A DNA stretch of 64,000 nucleotides, taken from Monocercomonoides exilis. Lineage: Eukaryota > Preaxostyla > Oxymonadida > Polymastigidae. The notes under the pieces were generated by a model that did not search any database, had not been told where the DNA came from, and saw only the letters and a list, made by a program, of their open reading frames with translations. This document shows positions 44,201 through 56,108 of the stretch, in pieces. The DNA lies in the NCBI GenBank assembly GCA_001643675.2, contig LSRY02000062.1, positions 186,001 through 250,000 of the forward strand, read 5' to 3'. Numbering within the stretch: the stretch's first letter is position 1; every line of letters starts with the position of its first letter. Position numbers and translations under genes: made by a program.

Positions 44201-47200
44201 TGAGGAATGGATGAGCCGCCGAGTGGAGGAGCCATCGGAATGGAAGGAGCTTGTGGGATTGAAGAAATGCCAGCAAGAGGAGGTGCCATCGGAATTGAAG
44301 AACCAGCAAGAGGCGGAGCAGCAGGAATGGAAGAGCCAGCGAGAGGAGGAGCGGCTGGGATGGAAGGCGCCTGGGGAATGGTTGAGCCAGCCAGCGGTGG
44401 GGCAGCAGGGATTGAAGAGGAGCCTGCAAGTGGAGGTGCCATTGGAATAGAAGAAGAAGAAGAAGATGATGATGATGATGATGATGACACAGAACCGTGC
44501 TGACCTGATGTCATTGCTTGCTGTAATTCCTTCCTCAACTTTTCTAATTCTTCTTCCTTTTGCTTCATTTGAGCTTCCATCTTCTTCTTTTCTTCTTCGT
44601 GTTTCTGCTGCTCTTCCTCTTTCTCCTTCAACGCCTTTGCCAGTTTGTCTTTGATTTCTGTTGTTGTTTCAGACGTCTTCATTTCACTCAGCCGAAGACG
44701 CCGAATTCCACTCACCAGATCCAAAAGAGGAGCAGACGAGGAAGAAGATGAAGAAGCAGCACTTTCTTCTTGTGTTGTTGAAGAATTTGACAAAGAAGAA
44801 GAAGAAGAGGCAGATGCAGATGATGATGATGCTGATTCATTGGCAATGTTAGCAGCATCTGCAGCCTCTTTTATTCCCTTCAGCACATCTGTTGCTGACA
44901 GCCTCATCGACAGCGTTCTTGTCTTCTCCCTCATTTTCACTCCTTCCTCGTCTTTCGCCTCCAATTCTGTTATGTCAGTTGTCTTCAACGCCTTCGTGAT
45001 TTCACTCAGAACACTCCGCATTTCCTCCATTTCTTTCACTGCAAACTCTTTCGACTGCTCCAGCTCCTTCACTTTCTCTTCCAGCTCCTTCGTCTTCTTC
45101 TGGCTGTTGATCTTTGCCGTCAGCCGCTTCATCTCATACGCCTCCTCTGGACTTTCTCCTCCTTCTCCTTTCTCTTCTCCTTCTCCGCTCTTCAGCTGCT
45201 TCTCCTTGCTGATCATAAAGCTGATCTTGTCCTGGTACATCTTCACCCACTTCACCACCTTCCCTTCCACAAAATCGAGCAGCCCATCGACTTCTCTGTT
45301 GAGCAGCACAAACTTCATCAGACACACCAGAATGTTGTTCAGATGCATCGTGCTCGACTCCATCCCCTTCAGCTGCGTGTTCAGCAGCGCAAACGTCTTC
45401 TCCGGGTCAAAGCAGAACGCTGCCACATTCTCAATCACATTCTCCTGCTGCAGCGCCTTCGAGAAGTGCGACAGAGAAGTTGAGGAGGAAGAGGCGAAAA
45501 GACGCTTCTTCTTCGCACCTCTCTTGCTTCTGCCACGGCGCAGGAGGAGTTTCCCATTTCCATCTCTTTCTCCTGCTGCCTCTTCATCTTCTTCCTCGTC
45601 GTTTGTCCCATCAATCTCTTCGTCTATCTCATCTTCGTCGCCTTCCTCTGAGTCTGTCCCACCTTCTTCCTCTCCTTCCTTTCTCCATCCTCTTCTCCCT
45701 CTGCTCCTTCCAAAGCCCACCACGTTGATTCCAGCTGCTGCTGCCAGCTCTTCCATGCCGTCCAACGAGAACACGGACGACTCTTCCAAATCTCCATCGA
45801 ATTCATCGCTGTAGATGGATATCTGTGTCTCAAGTGCTGGTGACAGCTTTGTGTCTGCAAGCTCCTAAAAAAAGGATATTGTTGATAATTGTTAGAAGCA
45901 ATGATAAAGAAATAAAATAAAACAAATATAACATAAAATAAGGTTTTTATTTTTGTAATTTTAATAGAGAATAAAGTAAATTATGTTAAAAAAACAGATC
46001 TAATAGTTACAAAACCTCGAGCATTCTGTGGAATCCCAGTTCGTCCCATTCGTGTCTGAGTCTCATTCTCTGTGAAACATACTCCGTTTTGATGAGAAGC
46101 GAGTTGAACAGCTGCAGCACAAGGCATTTGAAGGTGTCTGGAACTAACCTGGCTGAGAGTGGGGAGTTCATTGCCTCTGCCATCATTTTGTGTCTTCGCA
46201 CAGTGGCTGACATGTATGCTGTTCCAGATGATGATGATGATGATGCAGAGGATGAGGATTCAGAGCGAGTATGAGATGAAGTTGTGTCTGAGTGTGCTGT
46301 TGATGATGAAGATGAAGAGGCAGATGCAGATGATGATGATGATGATGATGAAGGAGTAGCTGCGCCTTCTGCTGTGTGATTGAAAGAATTAGGAGAAATC
46401 GAAGGAGGAGGCTGGCGAAGTGAAAGCTTCTTGGGTGTGGATGGCGCAGGCTGTGGCGAAGAAAGCGGGTTGGCTGAGATGTTCTGGCTTCCTCGTTGAG
46501 GCGTCGTTGGCAGAGGAGCACCAGAGGAGTGTGTGGCAGAGGTGGGTGTCTGGGCAGTCGGTGTTGTTGTGGCAGATGACTTCACCTGGGCGAACGGCGA
46601 ATCAAAGGCAGCTGCTTCGGGCTGTGGTGCAGTGGAAGGAGTAGAAGCGGTTAGAGTCAATGGAGCCTGATGTGCTTGTGATGCAGGTGTGCTTTCTGTG
46701 GTAATAGCAATATCGTTGTCCGATGAGTGAAGGATATAAACAATTGAAGAAACAAATTCGTAAGAACAAAAGTGTCAAATAGGGGGAAAAATGGACAAAA
46801 AATATTCACATTTTTCCATGTTTAAAAAAATTATGAAAAGAAAAGTGTGAAGCAACAAATATATCAAATAGAATACCTTTTGGTGAAAGCGGTGGCTTCA
46901 AACTTTCATCTTCATTTTCTTTGTGACCTTCGTTGAGCGAGGCATTAATTTCCTCCTCATACTCATATTCATCTTCAGATGCTCCCATCCTCTCATCCGT
47001 CTCAAAAAACATCGGAGGAGCACCAAATAATTCAATGAGTGTTTGGAATCGCGTTCGCTCATGTGTAGACTGCTTGAAATATTCAAAGCACTCAAAGACA
47101 TATCTTTAGAATGTTAACAATGCATTTAAAAATATGAATTGATACAAATAAAATTAAAAAAATAAAAGGAGCAAACTTGGGACCGGCCATGACTATGTCT

Positions 47201-48003
47201 TCTGGAACAAGACATAGTGCGCTCAGCAATTCCAAAATAACTCCTGCAATTTCATAATATTTTTGAATGTGTTGTCTTTTTTAGAATTAATTATTTGCAA
47301 AAATTACAAAAATGAGGGGAAAAATCAAACGGTTGTTTAGGAGGCTCTATAAGAAGAATAAGCTTTCTCCATAATCCAGGAAATTCAACAACTTCACGCA
47401 GTCCAATCGCATTGTTCATCAAATTCTTAAAGCACATTGCACTTTCAAATAAGCAACTCATTTCATCATCTGTTTTTCTTCAATTTGAAATAAAAGGTTA
47501 TGAAAATTTTTCATATATAAAAGCTCATCGATTTAAAGAATTTAAATAACAAATATTCATACAATTGATGATGAAGGATTGTGTTGATAACCTCGAGAAT
47601 TGTTTGAATTCCATTTGCATTAAAAAATTGTCGAAGAAATCGCTCATTGGATCTTCCAAGGGCAACCCGTAAACCTTGCATATTCTCAGAAGAAGGATCA
47701 GTTCTCACAGTTGTCACTCTCATGACTGCGGTCATTGTTTGTGTTTTTGTTTTTGCTTGCTGAATCATTTCCATTTTTTTCGCATTCGAGAATGTGGACA
47801 TCATGGTGTTTTTGGCACTTTCTGGCAAAAGCATTTCATCCTTTAAAGAAAAAAAATTGAGAAAGAAAGAAATTAATAAATTTTAAAACCATCACTCGCT
47901 GAAACTCTGCATCAAGAAGAGCATTTCTTGAAGAAGTTGATGAAGATTGTACCGCTGGTGCTTTTGGCTGAGGTTGAGCCGTTCTTCTCAGCATATTCGT
48001 CAT
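41258..48003 (-). CDS. Diaphanous-type formin (GBD/FH3-FH1-FH2-DAD)
   Basis: Actin nucleator and elongation factor. Thirteen exons by eye: 48003-47890, 47840-47563, 47477-47308, 47240-47177, 47103-46877, 46695-46016, 45864-44130, 44055-43858, 43699-43655, 43495-43383, 43270-42550, 42424-41877 and 41779-41258. They total 5,415 nt (1,804 residues), with frame kept at all joins. Exons 1-7 code the GTPase-binding/FH3 region (FQRVMDEMLLPESAK; ESAMCFKNLMNNAIGL; FKCLVLQLFNSLLIKTE) and a coiled coil. FH1 spans the end of exon 7 (SSIPMAPPLAGS-type units) and exons 8-9 (PGIPAA units). FH2 starts in exon 10 with the lasso MKVFHWSKIPD...SIWK and continues with LLDPKRTQELAILLHQF and LAIGNYLNGATNQGCAYG. 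The tail has a Lys/Glu coil and a DAD/WH2-like helix (RKDILNAITQQIASGSILRR). The acceptor of exon 4 is the weakest join. Confidence 0.9.
43565..43585. repeat. G21 homopolymer in a formin intron
   Basis: Twenty-one consecutive G on the plus strand (C21 in the transcript) inside the intron between formin exons 9 and 10 (43654-43496), ahead of the acceptor. Striking in such an AT-rich genome. Confidence 0.85.
43858..44055 (-). repeat. FH1 tandem repeat exon of the formin
   Basis: A 198-nt exon built almost wholly from an 18-nt unit coding PGIPAA (variants PSIPAA, PSIPMA). Each unit offers a short proline pair rather than a long poly-Pro. The reverse strand is also open and reads as a collagen-like pattern, which is a by-product of the repeat. 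Confidence 0.8.
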
Positions 48004-48172
48004 AAGATAAATTAAAGGTTGGATCCATTTTTAAATTTTTTTGCAGAAAATTCACAGGAATTTGATTTGTTTTTGAAAGTAAAAATGGAGAAAAGATTAT
48101 TTTTAAAAAAATGAACAAGTGAACATTTGTGCCAAAAAAGGAAAAAAAAATGCAACACCCTTCAAAGTGAAG

Positions 48173-51100
48173 TTAATTTGGCACAACCAATGATTGTGTA
48201 CGGAATAAATGAAAGTGATTAATTGTTCTTTCTTCTTTTTTATCATACAAATTGACAGGGGGCATTTCAAATTCAACAAGTGGAAGTAATGTTATTTGAT
48301 CAAAATCGTATTCCTTAAATATATCAACAGACTCCAGTCGGTCAGCTGAAGGTAAGCTGCCAGAACACATCCAAAACAGCTGAATGGCGTTATGTTGAAC
48401 AGTTGCTTCCACAAGATCGCGGATCCCATTCTCTTCAACTGCATCATCAATCAAGCGTAAAAGATATGCACCAATGTCATCTCCTTTCGAAAGTTCCTCT
48501 GCATCTTCCGTGAAATCAGCCAATTTCAATTGTTGAAAATTATGAGCAGTCAAATCTATCCAGTCATTCGATTGAAAACACTCATAACACATTTTTATTT
48601 CTGCCTTTGAAACGACACTCACTTTTGCAAATTCAGGATCCAGAACTAATTCTGTTTCATAGTTACCAAAAAAGTTATTCACTTCCATCACATTTTCATT
48701 GTATGGAACAGCTTCTTTTATTCTGTTTCGTCTGGAAATGTCCATGAAAGCAATGCAATTCTCTCGAATCATTTGAATTGCAACGAAAAGTGCGACTTTA
48801 TTCGAGTCTTTTCCATCAGGCAGCCATTTAAACAAAATATCCGCAAATCCCATTTTGAACACAAATTGAAGCTCTTTTACAGTTTTCGTCATTGTTTTCA
48901 GTACAAACAGATCAATCGAACTCTGAACAGATTCGAGCGATTGCTGCTGATATGCATCTCGATACAGTGTCCCAACAGAAATTGGAGCAATCAGAGGAAA
49001 AGGATGTGCCATACGATTTATCAACTTCTCAAAATACGGCTTTAAAACTATTTCATCGCAATTATCGTTTTTAATATTGTTCATAGCTGCGATGCAATTG
49101 AGAGAGTGATTAAAATGGAGTGCAGCCAAAGAGTAATGAAACATCGGAATCGTTATAAACGTATCATCTGCTCCAAGTCCACATCCAAAAATGATGTTTT
49201 GAGGCCTGAATTCATCAGATATTTCCTGTAAACATTTTCTTTTTTCAACGAGATGCTCCCCTGTTCTTTCTCTGCATTGGAATTCATACTCAGAAGTTGA
49301 GTCATACTCCGTTATTGAGGGCATCCTTGAATAATTGAATGGGATATGCGTCCAATTGGAAGAAGATAAATTTGAACTTTTCTGATGTGCAATACGACTG
49401 GAAATTTTCATTAAATCATCTTTTTTGTTCTCTTTTCCTTTCGCTTTGTGATCTGCTTCTTCAATCTGCTTCATTTCTTCTTCAACAACTTTTAAATCCT
49501 CCATCATCTGCCTTTCATATGCAGAAAGAAATAATTGCTTCATTTCGCTTTGATACATTACACAAATGGCCTCAATGCAATGACTCGACAAGTTGAAAAG
49601 CAAACCATCAGGAAAGCTTACAATAATTTTTTTTAAAAAAAAAATAGGAAAAAAATAGAAATTATCAACAAAGATAAGGCTTCTTTGATCAATAAAAGAA
49701 CACACTTGTTCAAGCGCATTAACATATCTATCAAATCTTTCAGATTGATGTCAGAAATCTTGAAATTTTTACAATTATACACTAAAAAATTCAAATAATT
49801 CAAATATGATAGAACACAGCACATAATAACATTCAATTTTTTCATGAGAGAACGAGTAAAAGATTATAAGTAATACAAACAATTATGAGTTATAAGCGAA
49901 TCAAGGCAAAAAAGACACTGACGGATTTGAAGGATATCAATCTTTCCTTTCATCAATCTTATTGCATTTTCCATGATGCAATAAGATCCTTCATTGTTTG
50001 CTTTGTCTCCGACCACTTCTTCTTGAAAGGTTTCTTTCTTGCGCTTCAAATACTCTGTTTCAGCGTCTTCTGGCAGTCTCAATCCAATGATGAGTGTATT
50101 AATAAGCCTCTTCATTGGCAAAAACATTCCGTAATATGCTCCGCTATCCAAAATAGCCAAAATAGATTGAATGAAAATGTTAAAAGAAATTGCTATTTTA
50201 TCTGATGCATCATTATGCACATATGTTGCTGTTGAAGCAGATACAGATGGAGATGCTAGAGAGGAAGGCATTGATGTGGAAGTATTTTTAGCAATTGTTT
50301 CTGTTCCTTGTTTTCTTTTAATTTTGTCAGATGTTTCATTTGTACTCTTTCCAGTCTTCAATTCACTTATTGCTTTTGATTTAACTTTTGCTTTAGACTT
50401 TTGCTTTGGCTTCGCTTCTGCACCATCATTTGTTATTTTTTCTTTGCGTTTCTTTTGTTTAGTTTCGAATTTTTCATTTTTATCATCCTCTTCTTCATTC
50501 ACTTCTCTGTCGTCACTATCCTCAAATATTTCCCTTCTAATATGCTGCTCTTCAGCGACTGTTAGTGAAAATTCATCATACAGGCCCTCAAATCCTTCTG
50601 TCTTATATAGAAAATTCACAGGAATTTGATAAGAGTGGAAGTGGGCATAGATTTTTTCTCTTGCTATGCCTCTATTTCGATTTCCCAACGCTATTTCAAC
50701 TAAGATTGTTTCAAAGCAATGTTTTTGGCATTCTTTACGCCAGTTTTGGAAAATTCCTTGAGAGATCTTTGATCCAATGCAATGCGTAATTCTCAATGCT
50801 GCAATTGCATCCAGCAATCCGTCATTGCTCCTACATCGAATGAGAATTGAGTCGATTCCATCAAGGAGATGATGTCCAGTCATCGTTGCAATTCCTTTTT
50901 CGTCAGCCATCCTCACAATGTTTAAAACTAATTTAGATAAAGAGCTCAATGCCTCATCACTTTCTGTGATATGTATTCGCTCCATTACAGCTGGTATCAC
51001 TTCCCCTTCTGTTATGATATTTTGCAGAAGAGGTTATGTCAGAAAATTGGAAGCAAGACGAATTTTTGTTTTTGGCTTTTCTTCACCGGGAAGAAGATGT

Positions 51101-51761
51101 ATGCGCCTTTTCTCTTGAGCTGTTAGTGGGGATTGTATTTCCCTAAGTTTTCTGTGCTGCTCTGAATAAGATTGGGGATCAATAATCTGTACGACCGCCA
51201 AAATGTATGGTGTAATAGTGTCATCGTCTACAGTTGCCTCCAGCAGTATCTTGCTTTCGTGTATGATGTTGTGTAATATGTGCGATGGAACGGTTTCCAT
51301 CTTTCCAATACATCGAGAAAGCAAATCTTTAATTTGCTTTGAAATTTCTTGTAGTTCGCAATTTCTGTATTTTTTCGATCTAAAATTTTAAGTTATGACT
51401 TGAAGAAACAAAGCTATGTCCATGCTGCAAATTTGTTAGCAACTCATCCAGTTTATTGGTGACTGAAATTATTGTAAAAAGTATAAACTTTAAAGATCAA
51501 GCATATTGGATAAAAATCAAACTCTCATTATTGACTACTTCAACTTCTACATCCTAAGTAAAACGTTGCACGTTCAAAATATAAAGAAGTGAGAATATCA
51601 AATTGATAATTCATAAAAAGTTTTATTATTTATGAGTTATGAAAAAATTATTCGAAGCATCCACAGAAATAACAATAAAAAAAGTATAATAATCATTATA
51701 AAATTGAATATACCTTGAAAACATGTAAGGCTGTTCTGTTGTTTCTTCTTGTTGAAATCAT
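48173..51761 (-). CDS. Unknown 1,012-residue protein next to the formin
   Basis: Seven exons by eye: 51761-51714, 51553-51523, 51462-51444 (19 nt), 51379-51087, 51008-49881, 49781-49706 and 49616-48173, in total 3,039 nt with frame kept at all joins. Starts MISTRRNNRTALHVFK and ends at TAA (48173-48175). Residues about 30-330 look like stacked helices (ALSSLSKLVLNIVRMADEKG; DAIAALRITHCIG). About 330-420 is a Lys/Glu/Ser-rich linker. The C-terminal 600 residues are mixed, with helical stretches (FLSAYERQMMEDLKVVEEEM) and hydrophobic blocks. No catalytic motif, signal peptide or membrane segment is evident, and I do not recognise the family. It lies 170 bp upstream of the formin start on the same strand, so its 3' UTR abuts the formin promoter. 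Exons 3 and 6 are short and less certain. Confidence 0.6.
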
Positions 51762-52777
51762 ATTTTTATATTATGGATGGCTTTTTCGGTTTGTTTGATA
51801 TTTTTTTCCAATATATTTATTTTCGCTTTTAAAAAAAACCTATTATACATTCTGTGCTATTTTACGCTTTGAAAAATGGAATTTTCTTCCAAATAGTGAA
51901 AGAATAAATAATATTTTATTTAAATAAAATAAAATAAACACTAAAGTGATTTATCCTATTGCAATATATGTGATAATTTCCTAAATCATAAATTTTTTTC
52001 GGTGCAATAATTTTATCTAAGTTTTTTATCATTGAATGTGATTTTGAAATCAAATACAACATTCATCACTTCAATTTCAAAAACAAATGTTTAAGCTGAA
52101 ATGAAAATGAAGATGTTCTGAATAAGTCATTTCATTTTTTCGAGCTTTTTTTGTTTTTTCTCAAAGAAAATTCTCAAATGAAATTTTTTGATTAAGAAAA
52201 TAAGATTTTAAAAAATAATCATTCATAACATATTTCCGGAGTTTTGTCACTTCCAGAATTTTGTCTTTTCAATAATTAAGACATAGTAATGTTTTATTTA
52301 TAATTTATGTCAAAATATATATTAATTCATTGAGAATCATTAACAAGATTCGATGTTATAAAACAAATCTTTGTTTTCAGCTACTCATTCTATCCTTCTC
52401 ATTTTTTTCTGATATTTCATTAACGAAAACAAAACAAGCAATTTCAATAAGCTTATTCGATTCCCCATAATTCACAGAACACACAAAACCCAAAACATTT
52501 TTCAACATAAAAGTCTATAATGTTGTCTGAAAAACTGTTTCAAATGAACTGGGTTTTGTCTCCACCTTAGATATTTCTTCACTCATGACATATAATATTT
52601 TTTTCAATTTCATTAATAAATGAAAATCACTAGAAACGAAAATACAAAAACAAAGGAAAAAATATGATAAAACACAAATAAAACTTCATTTCCACATAAT
52701 TTTCATGTTTTCATTCTTTTTCTTTTGTCGGATATTTTTTTTTGAAAAAATGAAAACAAATTTTCAGTTGATTCAAA
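51762..52777. other. Very AT-rich intergenic region
   Basis: About 1 kb with no gene-like ORF and no clear repeat, between the unknown gene's start and the foldback element. Confidence 0.45.
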
Positions 52778-53032
52778 ATATATATGGGTAATTCTTTTTG
52801 AAAAAACGCAAATGTTTAATTTTCGAATAAATTAAAAAATGCATATTTTACTAAAATTTCGGTTCCCGCTCATGCAACTTCACCAAAGTGGAGGATATAA
52901 TTTGGCAATGCTATTAACACATTCCTGTGAAGTTGCATGAGGGGGAACCGAAATTTTAGTAAAATATGCATTTTTTAATTTATTCGAAAATTAAACATTT
53001 GCGACTTTTCAAAAAGAATTACCCATATATAT
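52778..53032. mobile_element. Foldback MITE with 106-nt arms
   Basis: Arms 52778-52883 and 52927-53032 are reverse complements with about three mismatches, separated by 43 nt. The ends read ATATATATGGGTAATTC. No coding capacity. The arms contain GGTTCCC next to CATGCAACTTCAC, shared in diverged form with the foldback at about 54717-54975, so this is a family. TA-rich ends fit a TA target, but the duplication cannot be told apart from the AT repeat. Confidence 0.85.
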
Positions 53033-53260
53033 AAGCCGAATTGTTCGTTGAAATTTTGATCATCTGTGGAATAAGAAATATCTTTCCCTCAAAATAAATG
53101 CCATTAAACATAAATATGATTGAAGATGGGCAAGTGGAGTAGATCCTGGTACCAATTTGATCATTTCCCACAATGAAAAATAAAAAAGTGATAGTTTTGT
53201 TTGTATTTATTCTTTTTTCATAAACATTAAAGAAATGTACTAAAAGATTGAATGGGAAAA

Positions 53261-53962
53261 TTATTCAATTGATTCCATCCATTCGGTTGAGTTTTCACCA
53301 TTGCTAACACTTGGAGAATTAAATTGCATTGTTATTACGCTTTCATCTGTGTCTGAATCCGTTGATACTGTCTCATCTTTAAATTCTTCCAGGTTTGTGC
53401 ATTTTTCTAATTCTTCAATGTATTCTGTTTTTCTGTGTTTAACAGAGTTGTTGATAAGTTGATCATAAAAAATTTCATAATGTCTCAAATATATGAAAGA
53501 CCAAAAATATTCCTCAAAGTTTTGGTATCGCGCTCCTGTTTTCGGCATTGGACGGAAAAGGAATGACTACGCTCCTTCTATTAAATTTGTTGTTTCACCA
53601 TCTTCATTTTTGGATCCTTCAGAATGATTAACAACCAAATGAATGTTGCAAAATTGTTTCAGTGTTCTATATGCGCTCCAGTCATCAGATACAATTGTTG
53701 TTCCAGGTTTTAAAATAAAATGAATGAGAGGAATGAAAATATTTTTTGTACTTTTTTTAACAAAACGAGCAACCATTCTATGTTTTCCATCGGTCTTTTT
53801 TCTTTCAAACACACATTATAGCCAAATCGACTTTTTTGTTTCCCTATTATTAAGAAAAAAATTTAACAGAAATTTTTTTTAAATCATCATGAAACCGCAA
53901 TATAAATTTCCTTTTGCGCAAAAATGATTCGTCATTTTCAACAACCTCGTCAATTCTCCCAA
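53261..53962 (-). pseudogene. Merlin (IS1595/ISXO2-like) transposase, broken
   Basis: DDE transposase of the eukaryotic Merlin superfamily. Read on the minus strand, the first catalytic block is VVENDESFLRKRK (about 53960-53920; family VEIDExxFxKRK). A disturbed stretch with frame changes or a decayed intron follows. The main block is 53812-53567, with KPGTTIVSDDWSAYRTLKQF (second Asp) and IHLVVNHSEGSKNEDGETTN followed by LIEGA. An in-frame TAG (53567-53569) stands exactly where the family has Trp after IEGA, and the same frame then stays open to 53261 through YQNFEEYFWSFIYLRHYEIF and an acidic tail. The element is inactivated by at least this stop and the upstream frame change. Confidence 0.72.
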
Positions 53963-54087
53963 TTGGTTGCTGATTTCAGAGAAAGATGGTAGATGATGTC
54001 CTTCCAATTGCTGGATAACAAAATGTTACAGTATCCCTATCGATTCAATTCATCAAAGATGTTTGATGAAACTTCAAATTGTACCAA

Positions 54088-55100
54088 TACACCAAAAATT
54101 ATTCAACATCGAAAAACTTTAATTCAACATCGAAAATTATTATTTAAAATCGAAAAACTTTAATTCGAAATCGAAAAAGTTCAATTCGAAATCGAAAATA
54201 TTTAATTCAACATCGAAAAAGTTTAATTCAAAATCGAAAAAAAAGTTAATTAGTTCAGAATTTCAATTAAAGTCAAAACCCAGGAAATTTTATTGACGCA
54301 AATGTTTATAATTGCAAATGTTTATTTATTGGAAATGTTTTTCTTTCGTTTTTAACAACTGTTTTCAACGATATAGACTGATGTCAATCGATTCTTTTCT
54401 CTTTTTGAAGATTGAAAATGTTTTATTGTATCAGTTTCCAATGCAATATATGAATTCAAAACATTTCGTATTCAATAAATGAGATGAAATTCTGTCTTTT
54501 TGTGCACAAAACAAGATCGTGAACTATCCTATCATTTTTATTTTTTTCTTAAATTCCTTGTAATCTCCTGAACACATGTGAAGAGTTTAATTATAATTCA
54601 GTTTTATCCTATATCCACTATTTCACACAACCTAAAACCAAAAAAACATCAAAAAATGTTTTTCTAATTGAAATTGACAAATTTCTCAGATCAATAACTG
54701 AAAGAAAAGAAACTGACATGAATATGTCATAATTTTTTTTGAAAACTTCCTTTTGTTTATTTTTCGAATAAAGAAAAAATTTTATATTTCGATCAAATTT
54801 CTGTTCCCACTTATGAAACTTCATTTAAAATAAAATAATAACATTGTCAAGATTGTGTTTTCATGACAGCAAAATTTGGTGATTGGGAACAGAAATTTGA
54901 TCGAAATATAAAATATTTTCTTAATTCGAAAAATAAACAAAAGGAACTTTTCAAAAAAATTTTGACATATGAATTTTTAATTTTTTTTCGTATTTTTTCA
55001 CGACAAAAAATTTTCGATGTTGAATTATATATTTTCAATTTCGAATAATAATTTTCGATCTTGAATTAAACTTTTTCGATGTTGAATAATTTTTGGTGTA
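54088..55100. mobile_element. 1-kb inverted-repeat element with tandem-repeat ends and a nested foldback
   Basis: Ends 54088-54154 and 55034-55100 are inverted repeats, starting TACACCAAAAATTATTCAAC in both, with few mismatches. Inside each end lie tandem copies of a roughly 20-bp unit (CATCGAAAAACTTTAATTCAA and variants; about seven copies on the left). The middle holds a second foldback (54717-54975). No ORF of note. Non-autonomous; which transposase moves it is unknown. The nearby Merlin remnant is one candidate. Confidence 0.75.
54717..54975. repeat. Diverged foldback copy nested in the 1-kb element
   Basis: Arms of about 90-105 nt (54717-54822 and about 54885-54975), inverted with scattered mismatches. 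They share TTTTGAAAA...TTTTCGAATAAA...TTTCTGTTCCCACTTATGAAACTTC with the layout of the MITE at 52778-53032. An older copy of the same family. Confidence 0.65.
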
Positions 55101-56108
55101 ACTTAATAGAATCAATTTGATGTGATTAATTATCAACTTGGAATATTCAAAAACTGTGTTTTTTCGTATGGACCATCGTTTCTTACAAAATGAACTTTAA
55201 ATCGACTGGGAATTTCATACATGTTCAAAACATAAACATCCGAACCATCATAGGTGCATTTTTTTAAAGAGTCCATTTTCCCTCATGTTAATAACCATAC
55301 CAATGTTTCTTTTTCGTTTGCAATCATTTTCAGTAATTGCTGAATGCTTATTTTAGTCATGATCGTAATTTGCTGATGTTGAGCCATCTGAGTTGCTAAA
55401 ATGGAAAATATGGGGCAAAATTTTTTCATTTATGTGAAAAACAACTATCTGTTCTAAACTTTTACTCAAACCTTATCGTTATTAGTCTTTCATTACCATT
55501 TCAAAAAAATACTGAAAAATTCAAAAATTGAGAAAAATATTTGTTTGTATAGAATGGAACAAAATTTATAAAGCAAAATATTTCGTTAAGCCTTTGCGAC
55601 ATACAGACTCTGTCAAATTGATTCGACAATTTGACCGACAATGAAATTCATAACTCTTTTAAGTATCATTAATTTGGAAAATTTAAAAAAATTGGTTAAC
55701 ATTTTATTTCAAATATTTTTTTAGCTCTATTTTATTTTATGAATGACTAAAATGAATAATAAAACACGAAAATGCAAAAATATTTTTTTATTGACGAATC
55801 GACAGATCTTTTCGACTTGATCATGTCTAGATCAGTCTGTCTGTTGAGATCAGTCGGTTTGTCGAGATCATTTGAAAAAAGAGTGAAATGACTAAAAATG
55901 ACTTTATCAAAGAATTGCGGATTGAATTGCAAAGATGCATGTTAGCAAAAAATATTGTTTGGCAATCTCATTTTATCCCAGCATGTATAATTATTTATTT
56001 TTTAATATGATTCATCTTTGCAGCTTGAAGCGTTTGAAAGAAAAGTTGAGGAATTAAAGAACAATGAATGCACTTTCGTGGAATTATTAAGAACAAATAT
56101 ATAAAGCA
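55101..56108. other. Intergenic region with short GATC repeats
   Basis: No gene seen. At about 55812-55875 a roughly 22-bp unit around GATCAGTC(T/G)GT(C/T)TGT is repeated about three times. Probably the left flank of the hAT element. Confidence 0.4.
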
